DNA of 24,664 nt from an uncultured Veillonella sp. (GTDB lineage Bacteria > Bacillota > Negativicutes > Veillonellales > Veillonellaceae), in assembly GCA_900549805.1 (NCBI GenBank), contig URPV01000016.1:1-24664 (forward strand), given 5' to 3'. Positions 1-6,478 of the stretch are shown here, piece after piece (position 1 is the stretch's first letter; every line of letters begins with the position of its first letter). The position numbers were made by a program, and so were the translations under genes. Under the pieces are notes generated by a model. It was not told where the DNA came from, searched no databases, and saw nothing but the letters and a program-made list of their open reading frames with translations.

Positions 1-1
1 G

Positions 2-532
2 GTGATTGCCGACGATATCGAAAAGGCCACCGCGATGGGCGCGAGCTTCATCGTGCTCACCTGCAATACGGCGCACTACTTCTATGATGATTTCCAAAGG
101 CTGACGCCGGTACCGATTCTGCACATGCCGCGCGGCGCCGTGAATCGCATGGCACAACGCTACCCAAAGGAACGGTTCCCCCGAATCGGTTTCCTCGGCA
201 CTTCCGGGTCGCGCAAATCGGGCGTATATGCGCATGCGGCCACCGAAGCCGGATATGCCTTCGTGGAACCGACCGATGACCTGCAGGAGCGCATCACTTC
301 GCTGATTTACGATGATGTGAAAGGCTCGGGAGAGCTGAATCAGGAACGATACGAATCCGTGCTCCGTGACATGCTCGACCCGGCCGGCCCTTGCGCCTGC
401 GACGCGCTGATTCTGGGATGCACCGAACTGAGCGTACTGAACGAGGCGTTCCCGATGCCTCAGCTACCGATCATCGACGCGCAGGCCGTGTTGGTGGAAG
501 ACACCGTGGCTCGCGCCAAATCCTTGCGCTGA
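2..532 (+). CDS. Aspartate/glutamate racemase family protein, 5'-truncated
   Basis: The last 176 residues of an Asp/Glu racemase-type enzyme, which interconverts L- and D-amino acids by two-base cysteine chemistry in the cytoplasm. Both catalytic cysteine contexts of the family are visible: CNTAH near residues 21-25 and GCTELS near residues 139-144. Family members are usually about 230-250 residues, so 50-70 N-terminal residues lie outside the window and the first in-frame GTG is probably internal. The DNA is very GC-rich (about 65-70 % in two counted lines) and uses GCC, CGC and CTG codons, unlike everything after about 660. A hairpin follows the stop and a convergent gene ends just beyond. 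Family assignment is firm; whether the substrate is aspartate, glutamate or another amino acid cannot be told. Confidence 0.85.
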   Translation: MIADDIEKATAMGASFIVLTCNTAHYFYDDFQRLTPVPILHMPRGAVNRMAQRYPKERFPRIGFLGTSGSRKSGVYAHAATEAGYAFVEPTDDLQERITSLIYDDVKGSGELNQERYESVLRDMLDPAGPCACDALILGCTELSVLNEAFPMPQLPIIDAQAVLVEDTVARAKSLR

Positions 533-536
533 ACAG

Positions 537-568
537 GTTGCGACCCCTCACGACGGGCCGCAACCTTT
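537..568. terminator. Hairpin terminator between convergent genes
   Basis: GTTGCG-A-CCC pairs with GGG-C-CGCAAC: nine pairs and one mismatch around an 8-base loop, followed by CTTT. It starts 5 bases after the racemase stop and lies before the stop of the convergent minus-strand gene. The T tract is short, so it is a weak but plausible terminator of high-GC type. Confidence 0.5.
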
Positions 569-597
569 CGATGCATAAATCCATGCCTGGCGTCTAG

Positions 598-657
598 CTA
601 TGCTTCGGCATCATCGGCATCATCGGAACCGACATTGCCGAAATCATTGACATCTCC
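598..657 (-). CDS. C-terminal 19 residues of an unidentified GC-rich gene
   Basis: On the minus strand an open frame ends in TAG at 598-600. Its last residues are strongly acidic (two Asp-Asp-Ala repeats, then Glu-Ala), and its base composition matches the racemase block. It faces the racemase gene across the hairpin at 537-568, a normal convergent arrangement. The frame is cut at about 657, where the sequence changes to low-GC DNA. Nothing identifies the product. An acidic tail is common in actinobacterial proteins. The call rests on composition and geometry only. Confidence 0.4.
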   Translation of the reverse strand, partial: GDVNDFGNVGSDDADDAEA

Positions 658-658
658 G

Positions 659-1192
659 GGAACACCGATCCTTACTTATTCTTTCATCAGTATTACAGAG
701 GAAGGGGTTACTATGGGGGCACAAATGGGAATTCGCCTCCTCTGCTTAATTCTCTTTTCTTCCCTCTTAACCTTTACGACTTCACCAATTCGGTTGACTG
801 ATGGGGTAGAAGCACTTCTCAGACCCTTCCGTCGGATTGGAGTACCCGCGCATGAGCTTGCTATGATGATGACTATAGCCCTACGTTTTATTCCGACTCT
901 CTTAGAGGAAACAGATCGGATTATGAAAGCCCAAACCTCCCGAGGGGCTGATTTTGAATCAGGTAATATCTTAGCTCGTATTAAGAATATGGTGCCTCTC
1001 TTGGTTCCCCTTTTTATATCTGCTTTTCGCCGTGCTGATGATTTGGCGGTTGCTATGGAGGCTCGTTGTTACCGAGGGGGAGAGGGACGGACCCGCATGA
1101 AGGCCCTAGCTTATGGGACTCAGGATCTAGTCGCAGCTGGTTTTGTGGCTATTTTGGTGTTAGCCTTGGCTCTTATGTATGTGATTCTCTAA
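659..1192 (+). pseudogene. ecfT: EcfT, energy-coupling factor transporter transmembrane subunit, N-terminus missing
   Basis: C-terminal two thirds of EcfT, the membrane scaffold of ECF vitamin and metal importers that links the EcfA ATPases to substrate-binding S components. Recognisable parts are the segment ending in Thr-Ser-Pro-Ile-Arg-Leu-Thr-Asp-Gly, the first coupling motif (Ser-Arg-Gly of KAQTSRGADF), the second coupling motif region (MEARCYRGG) and a last membrane helix at the C-terminus. The family is usually about 265 residues; about 177 are here. Homology begins around Gly-Thr-Pro at 659-667, exactly where composition changes, so the upstream in-frame TTG at 635 is not its start. 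The gene is probably intact in its own genome and cut by an assembly join. TruA follows 39 bases later, the usual ecfA-ecfA-ecfT-truA order. Confidence 0.85.
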
Positions 1193-1231
1193 ATTTCATT
1201 TCTTATAGCTTGTATCGATGGGAGGAGCCCT

Positions 1232-2104
1232 ATGAGGGAGCAAAGCCTGCGAAAAAATGATCGACCCTTCCCAGAGGGAACTCGCCATATTCGCCTCATT
1301 GTGGCCTATGATGGGACTGAACTAGCTGGTTATCAACGGCAGCCTGCCGATAAGGGCCTGACCGTGCAGGGCTGTTTAGAAGAAGCCCTCTCTAAGGTTT
1401 GCAACGAGCCCATTACCTGCTATGGTTCGTCGCGTACTGATGCAGGGGTTCACGCTAAATTTCAAGTGGTCTCCTTCTTTACGGAGGGAAAGATCCCAGT
1501 AGAAAATTTAAAGCGGGCTCTCATTGCCCATCTACCAGCCTATATTGTGGTACAGGATGCTATGGAGATGGAATTGGACTGGAGGGCTCGCCACAAGATA
1601 TGCGGTAAGGCTTATAGCTATAAGATCCATAACCACCTCATTCAAAACCCCCTGACCATGCGTTACCAATGGCATTTTAAAAAGCCCTTAGACTTAGAAG
1701 CTATGCGGCGAGCAGGGCAGGCCCTGTGTGGTACTCATGATTACACTACACTAAAAGGAGCTAATACAACACCTGCAGACCCTGTTAAGACTATTTATGC
1801 TATACATGTGCATGTGGAGGAGAACACAGCCTCTGATGGCGATTTTGGCCATTATCCAGGAGATTTGACCATTACTGTCGTAGGAGATGGCTTTCTCTAC
1901 CATATGGTTCGCAATATAGCAGGCCTCTTGGTGGATGTAGGTCGTGGTGCTCGATCGGTTGAGGCTATAGCAGGTTATTTAGCGGCTAAAGATCGGCGCT
2001 GTATTGGTAAAACAGCACCAGCTCAAGGCTTGTGCCTCGAAGAGGTTTTTTTTGATCCCCAACGTATGCAAGCTTATATTGATGAATTATTATCCTCTCG
2101 ATAG
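1232..2104 (+). CDS. truA: tRNA pseudouridine(38-40) synthase TruA
   Basis: Converts uridines 38-40 of the tRNA anticodon stem-loop to pseudouridine in the cytoplasm. The catalytic motif SSRTDAGVHA is at residues 66-75 with the nucleophile Asp70. The C-terminal half carries the family signature with FLYHMVRN and a GKTAPAQGL segment. Length is 290 residues against a usual 245-270; the excess is a basic N-terminal extension of about 18 residues before the first beta strand (HIRLIVAYDGT). The ATG at 1232 has a GGAGG ribosome site 8 bases upstream, so the longer start is supported. It is the last gene of the ecf operon; the ribosomal genes rplM-rpsI, which often follow truA in Firmicutes, are not present and a strong terminator comes instead. 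Confidence 0.97.
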   Translation: MREQSLRKNDRPFPEGTRHIRLIVAYDGTELAGYQRQPADKGLTVQGCLEEALSKVCNEPITCYGSSRTDAGVHAKFQVVSFFTEGKIPVENLKRALIAHLPAYIVVQDAMEMELDWRARHKICGKAYSYKIHNHLIQNPLTMRYQWHFKKPLDLEAMRRAGQALCGTHDYTTLKGANTTPADPVKTIYAIHVHVEENTASDGDFGHYPGDLTITVVGDGFLYHMVRNIAGLLVDVGRGARSVEAIAGYLAAKDRRCIGKTAPAQGLCLEEVFFDPQRMQAYIDELLSSR

Positions 2105-2130
2105 GTATATGAGCATACTTTAATTTATAC

Positions 2131-2180
2131 ACAAGAGCCCCTAGGAATGGGATAGTCCTATTCCTAGGGGCTCTTGTTTT
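2131..2180. terminator. Bidirectional rho-independent terminator after truA
   Basis: ACAAGAGCCCCTAGGAAT pairs with ATTCCTAGGGGCTCTTGT across a 10-base loop, followed by TTTT on the plus strand. It can also end minus-strand transcription from the barstar gene. Its outer stem (AAGAGCCCCTAG) is the same as in the terminator at 8946-8987. Confidence 0.92.
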
Positions 2181-2253
2181 ATCGTTAGAATGTCTTCTTT
2201 AGTCTCATACCTTACTTTATTTCTTGTTATAGTTAGATGTATAGGATAATCGC

Positions 2254-2523
2254 TCATTGGAGGATCAGGTGGAGTTTAGGATTGTTCTGCGCTGCCTCTT
2301 GAAAGACTCTGATGATATAGGTCCCATCTAAACCTAGGTAATGGTCGTCTCCTAGGGCTTTGGGTAGGATTACTTGTGTATCCTGGGATATCTCTGTGAG
2401 CATGTCGTAGAGGGCATCTAAATTTCTTCCGTAATAGGCTGGAAAGTCTATTAACTGGGCTAGGTAGGTATGCGCCTGATCCAAGCTTTTCATAGCATTT
2501 ACTTGTATTTGTATAGTTCTCAT
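2254..2523 (-). CDS. Barstar-family ribonuclease inhibitor
   Basis: Small cytoplasmic protein (89 residues, the same size as Bacillus barstar) expected to bind and block the barnase-type ribonuclease encoded just upstream. The signature helix is visible as YYGRNLDALYD at residues 30-40; Asp36 and Asp40 match barstar Asp35 and Asp39, which plug the barnase active site. Glu76 in VFQEA matches the Glu76 contact of barstar. The start ATG overlaps the ribonuclease TGA by 4 bases (ATGA), with AAGGAG upstream, so translation is probably coupled. A dedicated inhibitor next to an exported nuclease is the standard immunity arrangement. Family confident; actual binding to the neighbour is inferred. Confidence 0.93.
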   Translation of the reverse strand: MRTIQIQVNAMKSLDQAHTYLAQLIDFPAYYGRNLDALYDMLTEISQDTQVILPKALGDDHYLGLDGTYIIRVFQEAAQNNPKLHLILQ

Positions 2524-3005
2524 GGAATCTCCTTAAAGGTCTTATAGTGGTCATCCGTATAGTAGACAAGACCATCATTGGAGTAGATAAGTCGCTTGCC
2601 ATTACGGTTACCTTTGATATAGTCTATATCAGCTTCTTTCCAAGTACGTCCCTCCTTATGAGGTAACTGTTCTTGGTAGTTACCAAAGCGGTCGCCTCCG
2701 ATGGATTTGCCAGGAGCTACCGTATCGAGAGACCCCTTGTCTTTCCAACCTAGGGCTTGGGCATCTTTTTTGGTAATGTAGTTAGGTGGCAGATGGCCGT
2801 ATTGATGAATATAGGCGGCTACATGGTCTTTGTCAGTATAGGCTTGGTCTTCCTCGACAAGTATGGATGTTTGGTTCAGGCTCGTTTGGATACTCTGAGC
2901 TTGATGATCTGATTCTTTAGCCATGTCTTGGCTAGGGCTACCACATGACGTGAATAAGACCAGACAGGCTAGTAAGGAGCAGAGAAATAGATAGAGTTTT
3001 TTCAT
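2520..3005 (-). CDS. Barnase-type extracellular ribonuclease, predicted lipoprotein
   Basis: A 161-residue precursor with a barnase/N1-type guanyl-preferring RNase domain from about residue 53 to the end. Catalytic residues are conserved: Glu124 (barnase Glu73) in TWKEAD, Arg138 (Arg87), His153 (His102) in DDHYKTF, plus Lys79 (Lys27) and Arg134 (Arg83). The N-terminus is a signal sequence ending in Phe-Thr-Ser-Cys21, a lipobox, so the mature enzyme is probably lipid-anchored through Cys21 on a linker of about 30 residues, unlike freely secreted Bacillus barnase. The start has an AAGGAGG site and an extended -10 upstream. It is co-transcribed with barstar by a 4-base overlap. The likely role is RNA scavenging or contact-dependent harm to neighbours; the sequence does not decide. 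Confidence 0.94.
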   Translation of the reverse strand: MKKLYLFLCSLLACLVLFTSCGSPSQDMAKESDHQAQSIQTSLNQTSILVEEDQAYTDKDHVAAYIHQYGHLPPNYITKKDAQALGWKDKGSLDTVAPGKSIGGDRFGNYQEQLPHKEGRTWKEADIDYIKGNRNGKRLIYSNDGLVYYTDDHYKTFKEIP

Positions 3006-3029
3006 AGGTCCTCCTTATCAATTTTACTT

Positions 3030-3038
3030 ATTATAGCA
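3030..3038 (-). promoter_or_regulatory. Extended -10 promoter of the barnase-barstar operon
   Basis: TGCTATAAT on the minus strand, a perfect -10 hexamer with the TGn extension, 25 bases upstream of the ribonuclease ATG. No convincing -35 box is seen, which is usual for extended -10 promoters. Confidence 0.6.
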
Positions 3039-3064
3039 TAGGGTTTACGTGTTAGGCCTATAAG

Positions 3065-3098
3065 AAAACCCACCTACTTAGGTAGGTGGGCTTTCTTG
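3065..3098. terminator. Terminator after the MetE-like gene
   Basis: CCCACCTAC pairs perfectly with GTAGGTGGG around a TTAG loop; GAAAA precedes and CTTTCTT follows. In the minus direction the stem ends in TTTTCTT, about 50 bases after the stop of the methyltransferase gene. It separates that gene from the barnase operon. Confidence 0.9.
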
Positions 3099-3151
3099 TG
3101 TATATAGGTTTGTAGGAGCTTATTTAGTATTAGGGGCCTGTCTAGTCAGTG

Positions 3152-4273
3152 TTATGCGTCTTCCCAAACATCTTCAGCAATTTTCTTAATGAGGGCCAAC
3201 TTTTTCCATTGGTCTTCATCTAGGAGTTCATTACCTTCTTCTGTGGAGGAGAAACCACATTGAGGAGAGAGACAGAGTTGGTCTTTGGAAATGTATTGCT
3301 CAGCGTCCTTGATGCGGGCTTTCACTTGATCAGGATCTTCCAACTCAGGGAATTTGGAAGTTACGAGGCCAAGGACAACTTTTTGATTTTTAATTTTAGC
3401 CAAAGGTGCGAAGGTACCGGACCGGTCTGTGTCGAATTCGAGGAAGAAGCCGTCCACATGGCAGTGGCCGAAGAGGAGTTCTGCAACAGCATCATATGCG
3501 CCGGAGGAGAAGTAGGTGGACCGGAAGTTACCACGGCAAATGTGTAGGGTTAAGGTTAAATCTGCAGGCTTAGCAGCAACGATTTTATTGATTACTTCTA
3601 CGTATTTTTCTTGTACTTTTTCAGTGTCGACCCCATTAGCCTTGAAGCCCTTTACCTTTTCGCTATCGCAGAATTCCCCCCAAGAGGTATCATCGATTTG
3701 GAGATAGCGACAGCCAGCATTATAGAAGGCATGGACAGCTTTGATGTAGGTATCAGCTAAGTCATCGAAGAAGACTTGGTCGTCCTTGTAGCGATCAATT
3801 GGTTGGTAATCAGCAGCGCCACGAACAGCTATGATATGGTAGAGCATGGAAGGGGATGGAATGGTCATCTTAGCTACTACATCGTCACCAGCAATTGACT
3901 TAAGATACTTGAAGTCAGCCAAATGAGGGTGGTCTTCAGGAAAGTCAATCTTACCTTCAACTTTGAGAGTGAGGGCTTTAGGATTGTGTCCCTTGAATTG
4001 GGTGGACCAGGTTTCCGCCTTGGTTTCGTTTACACCGATTAATTCTTCTAGGAAATCGATGTGCCAGAAGGCACGACGGAATTCGCCATCAGTAACAGCC
4101 TTGAGACCGACTTTTTTCTCTTTTTCTACCAATTCTTTGATAGCCTTGTCTTCGATAGCACGTAGGTCTTCTTTGGAAATCTTGCCAGCTTCAAAGGCAG
4201 CACGGGCGTCTTTAACTTCTTGAGGGCGTAGGAAGGAACCTACAATATCATAACGGAATGGGGCTTGGCTCAT
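3152..4273 (-). CDS. MetE C-terminal-domain-like methionine synthase family protein
   Basis: A 373-residue, single-domain member of the cobalamin-independent methionine synthase superfamily, of the stand-alone type seen in Bacillus YxjG/YxjH. These proteins resemble the catalytic half of MetE and probably transfer a methyl group to homocysteine or a related thiol, using zinc. The metal ligands are seen as His244 and Cys246 (LHICRG), Glu279 (FFLEFD) and Cys339 (SPQCGF), with spacing close to MetE. The N-terminal signature VGSFLRP starts at residue 11. There is no N-terminal MetE duplication, so a folate polyglutamate donor cannot be assumed. The ATG has a GGGAGG site. The gene is monocistronic, with its own promoter and terminator. 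The leader is only about 40 bases, too short for an S-box or T-box. Confidence 0.9.
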   Translation of the reverse strand: MSQAPFRYDIVGSFLRPQEVKDARAAFEAGKISKEDLRAIEDKAIKELVEKEKKVGLKAVTDGEFRRAFWHIDFLEELIGVNETKAETWSTQFKGHNPKALTLKVEGKIDFPEDHPHLADFKYLKSIAGDDVVAKMTIPSPSMLYHIIAVRGAADYQPIDRYKDDQVFFDDLADTYIKAVHAFYNAGCRYLQIDDTSWGEFCDSEKVKGFKANGVDTEKVQEKYVEVINKIVAAKPADLTLTLHICRGNFRSTYFSSGAYDAVAELLFGHCHVDGFFLEFDTDRSGTFAPLAKIKNQKVVLGLVTSKFPELEDPDQVKARIKDAEQYISKDQLCLSPQCGFSSTEEGNELLDEDQWKKLALIKKIAEDVWEDA

Positions 4274-4317
4274 GGTATACCTCCCAATATAAACAAAATA
4301 AAAAAGGATTACAGGTC

Positions 4318-4346
4318 CTTGTATGTTAGGTACTGACGTATGTCAA
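4318..4346 (-). promoter_or_regulatory. Promoter of the MetE-like gene
   Basis: On the minus strand TTGACA (4346-4341) and TACAAG (4323-4318) are separated by 17 bases, 45 bases upstream of the start codon. The -35 is perfect and the -10 is 4 of 6. The divergent gap of 224 bases to the repeat-protein gene otherwise holds only A/T-rich DNA and no RNA gene. Confidence 0.55.
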
Positions 4347-4497
4347 GAATAAATGTATCATACCTTTTCATCTATAGACTGTCTAATATCTATTTATAGA
4401 CCTATTTCATAGATTAAAACTATTACAAGCCGAGGAATCAGTTTGCCCAAGCATGTGATACAATATAGATATAAAATTTTAGATATAAGGAGGTCTG

Positions 4498-5298
4498 ATG
4501 AAGGAAGAACAAATCCTGGCGGCCTTGGCCCGTAATCCCCAAGGTATTCGCAATATTCCTAATCCTAGCCATGCTATGAAGCTAGTGGCCCTATCCCATA
4601 AGGGGACCCTGTTGGAATATATTAAAGATCCTAGCCAAGACCTCATTGATGCGGCCTTGGCTAATGATATTAAGGCTATTGCCTTTGTAGTGGACCCAAG
4701 TCAGGACCTCCAGCTGCAAGCAGTTCGTGCTTCCTGGGATAACTTGCGTTATATCAAGAATCCTACAGACCTGGTGATTATAGAAGCCTTAAGCCAATCC
4801 GGTTGGGCTATACAATATGTGGAGCAACCTTCAGAGGACTTACAAATTATGGCTGTTAAGGCCTCTTATGAGTCCTTACAATATATTAAAAATGCTAGTG
4901 ATAAGGTTAAATTGGAGGCTCTTAAGAAGTCCTACTTAGCTTTGCGCTACATAGAGAATCCTAGCCTAGCTATGAAATCCTTGGCTATTAAGCAGAACAT
5001 TCAAGCGATGCGCCTCCTCAGCAGTTTGAGTCGGGAGGACGGGTTAGCGCTCTTACGGGTTTCCAGTCGCGTGGAAGCTTACCTACCAACTTCTTTGGGG
5101 ATTGGGCCAGATGATATCCTTGCCATATGGAAGGAAAAGTTAGAAGCACTGGACCCAGATCGAGAGTACTTGCGTGAGTTGGCCTCTGATGGGCGAAAAC
5201 GTAAGCTGGGCGATCAGGTGTTTGATCTAGCGGTCCTAGCCTATCAATATGGGTCGTTAGAGGCCAAGCAGGTCTGTATGGATACTTGGTTGGGGTAA
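4498..5298 (+). CDS. Repeat solenoid protein with eight to nine 22-residue repeats (DUF4116-like)
   Basis: I do not know a function. Residues 2-177 are eight tandem repeats of exactly 22 residues with no insertions (starts at 2, 24, 46, 68, 90, 112, 134, 156); a decayed ninth begins at 178. The common pattern is Ser1, Asp/Glu3, Leu4, Ala8, hydrophobic 9, hydrophobic 16, Tyr18-Ile19, Asn/Asp21-Pro22, resembling DUF4116-type repeats (xxYIxNPS). Each unit would form a short helix pair, giving a curved solenoid for protein binding. The last 70 residues are not repetitive. There is no signal peptide or membrane segment, so it is cytoplasmic. The start has AAGGAGG 5 bases upstream. A MoxR ATPase gene follows after 70 bases without a terminator, suggesting one transcript. 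Confidence 0.85.
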   Translation: MKEEQILAALARNPQGIRNIPNPSHAMKLVALSHKGTLLEYIKDPSQDLIDAALANDIKAIAFVVDPSQDLQLQAVRASWDNLRYIKNPTDLVIIEALSQSGWAIQYVEQPSEDLQIMAVKASYESLQYIKNASDKVKLEALKKSYLALRYIENPSLAMKSLAIKQNIQAMRLLSSLSREDGLALLRVSSRVEAYLPTSLGIGPDDILAIWKEKLEALDPDREYLRELASDGRKRKLGDQVFDLAVLAYQYGSLEAKQVCMDTWLG

Positions 5299-5368
5299 TT
5301 TTATAGAAATAGTTTAATCGTAATACATATATTAGGGGCTTGATTAGGGCCTAAGAATAGAGGTAATA

Positions 5369-6478
5369 ATGAATTTTAATGATGCTAAAGGCAGTGCAGA
5401 ATTGGTTCTTTTGGCCAATCAAGTGCCTCTCTTGGTGGGGGAAACGGGAATTGGCAAGTCCTCTTTGGCTCGAACGATTGCCAATCAAGAGGGGTGGGCC
5501 CTGGAGATTATTGATGGCAACCTTTTGAAAGAGGGGGAAATCGGCGGTCTTCCAACTGTGCAAGAAGTGACAAAAGAAGGTGCTGATGGATCGCCTAAAA
5601 GAGAGAGTATTACTGTTTATGCAGTCCACCATACCCTATCCGCCATTGACCGCTTGGCAGAAGAGGGACGAAAAGTACTTCTCTTTATTGATGAAATCAA
5701 TCGCTGTGAACATTCGGTTCAACAGGAGTTGATGAATCTTATTTTGAACCGGGAAATCAATGGGTATAGATTACCCGATTCTGTAGCTATCATGGCGGCT
5801 ATGAACCCGGACAATGAGTTCGATTACCAAACGGTAGATATGGACGCAGCACAAAAGAATCGGTTTGTTTGGCTCTATATGGAAGCAGACTATATGCAGT
5901 GGCTCGATTGGGCTATGGAAGCTAAGTTAGACCCTAAGGTTATCGAGTTTATTTCTACATATCCAGACTACCTTTATAAGCATGAGGAGGGAGGTATTGA
6001 TGCCACACCGCGGTCCTATGAACGGGTGAGCCAACTCTATCAGACCTATAAGGCGCATGAGGGACGATTTACAGACCAACAATTTGAGGCTGTCGTGAGA
6101 GGAAATGTAGGTGATCTCATTGCCAAGGCTTTTGTAGCCTTTTTAAAACGTCAGGATGGCCCTCTGATTGCCTATGAGGATCTCTATGGCTCTGATGAGG
6201 CTTGGAAGGCCCTTCCTGGCCGTTTAGAAGAAGAAAAGCCTACCCGCATCTATGTGGCTACCAAGCATATTATGAAACGCTTAGAAGGGGAAGTTGAATT
6301 CCTAAGCCCCACGGATAGGCAAGCTAAACTGAAACGCTTTATCGACTACCTCAAGCTCTGTCCTATGGATCTGATGGTGGCAGCCATGAAGGATATGGCT
6401 CAGGAGACACCGCATCTTTATACCTTCTTGATGGCAGAAGAGTCTTTTGTAAATGCTTATTATGAGGCCGTGATTTAA
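5369..6478 (+). CDS. MoxR-type AAA+ ATPase
   Basis: A 369-residue AAA+ ATPase of the MoxR/AAA_5 group, which typically remodels or helps metal loading of a partner VWA protein. Seen directly: Walker A GETGIGKS (residues 24-31), Walker B LLFIDEIN (104-111), sensor-1 Asn146 in AAMNP, and the arginine-finger region AQKNRF (Arg165). The C-terminal 150 residues form the expected helical lid plus an extension. The start ATG has only a modest GAGGT site 3-8 bases upstream, consistent with translation inside an operon. The stop TAA shares its last A with the ATG of the next gene, so the two are translationally coupled. Biochemical role inferred from MoxR-VWA pairs; the substrate is unknown. Confidence 0.93.
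   Translation: MNFNDAKGSAELVLLANQVPLLVGETGIGKSSLARTIANQEGWALEIIDGNLLKEGEIGGLPTVQEVTKEGADGSPKRESITVYAVHHTLSAIDRLAEEGRKVLLFIDEINRCEHSVQQELMNLILNREINGYRLPDSVAIMAAMNPDNEFDYQTVDMDAAQKNRFVWLYMEADYMQWLDWAMEAKLDPKVIEFISTYPDYLYKHEEGGIDATPRSYERVSQLYQTYKAHEGRFTDQQFEAVVRGNVGDLIAKAFVAFLKRQDGPLIAYEDLYGSDEAWKALPGRLEEEKPTRIYVATKHIMKRLEGEVEFLSPTDRQAKLKRFIDYLKLCPMDLMVAAMKDMAQETPHLYTFLMAEESFVNAYYEAVI

Noticed and set aside
635..658. TTG start extending ecfT upstream
   Set aside because: The first eight codons come from the GC-rich side of the join and do not resemble EcfT. There is no ribosome site.
4274..4497. S-box or T-box riboswitch before the MetE-like gene
   Set aside because: With the TTGACA/TACAAG promoter the leader is only about 40 bases, and no terminator-antiterminator pair is seen.
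4501..5031. CRISPR-like 66-base periodicity
   Set aside because: The period is due to 22-codon protein repeats. The DNA units are diverged and there are no identical repeats or spacers.
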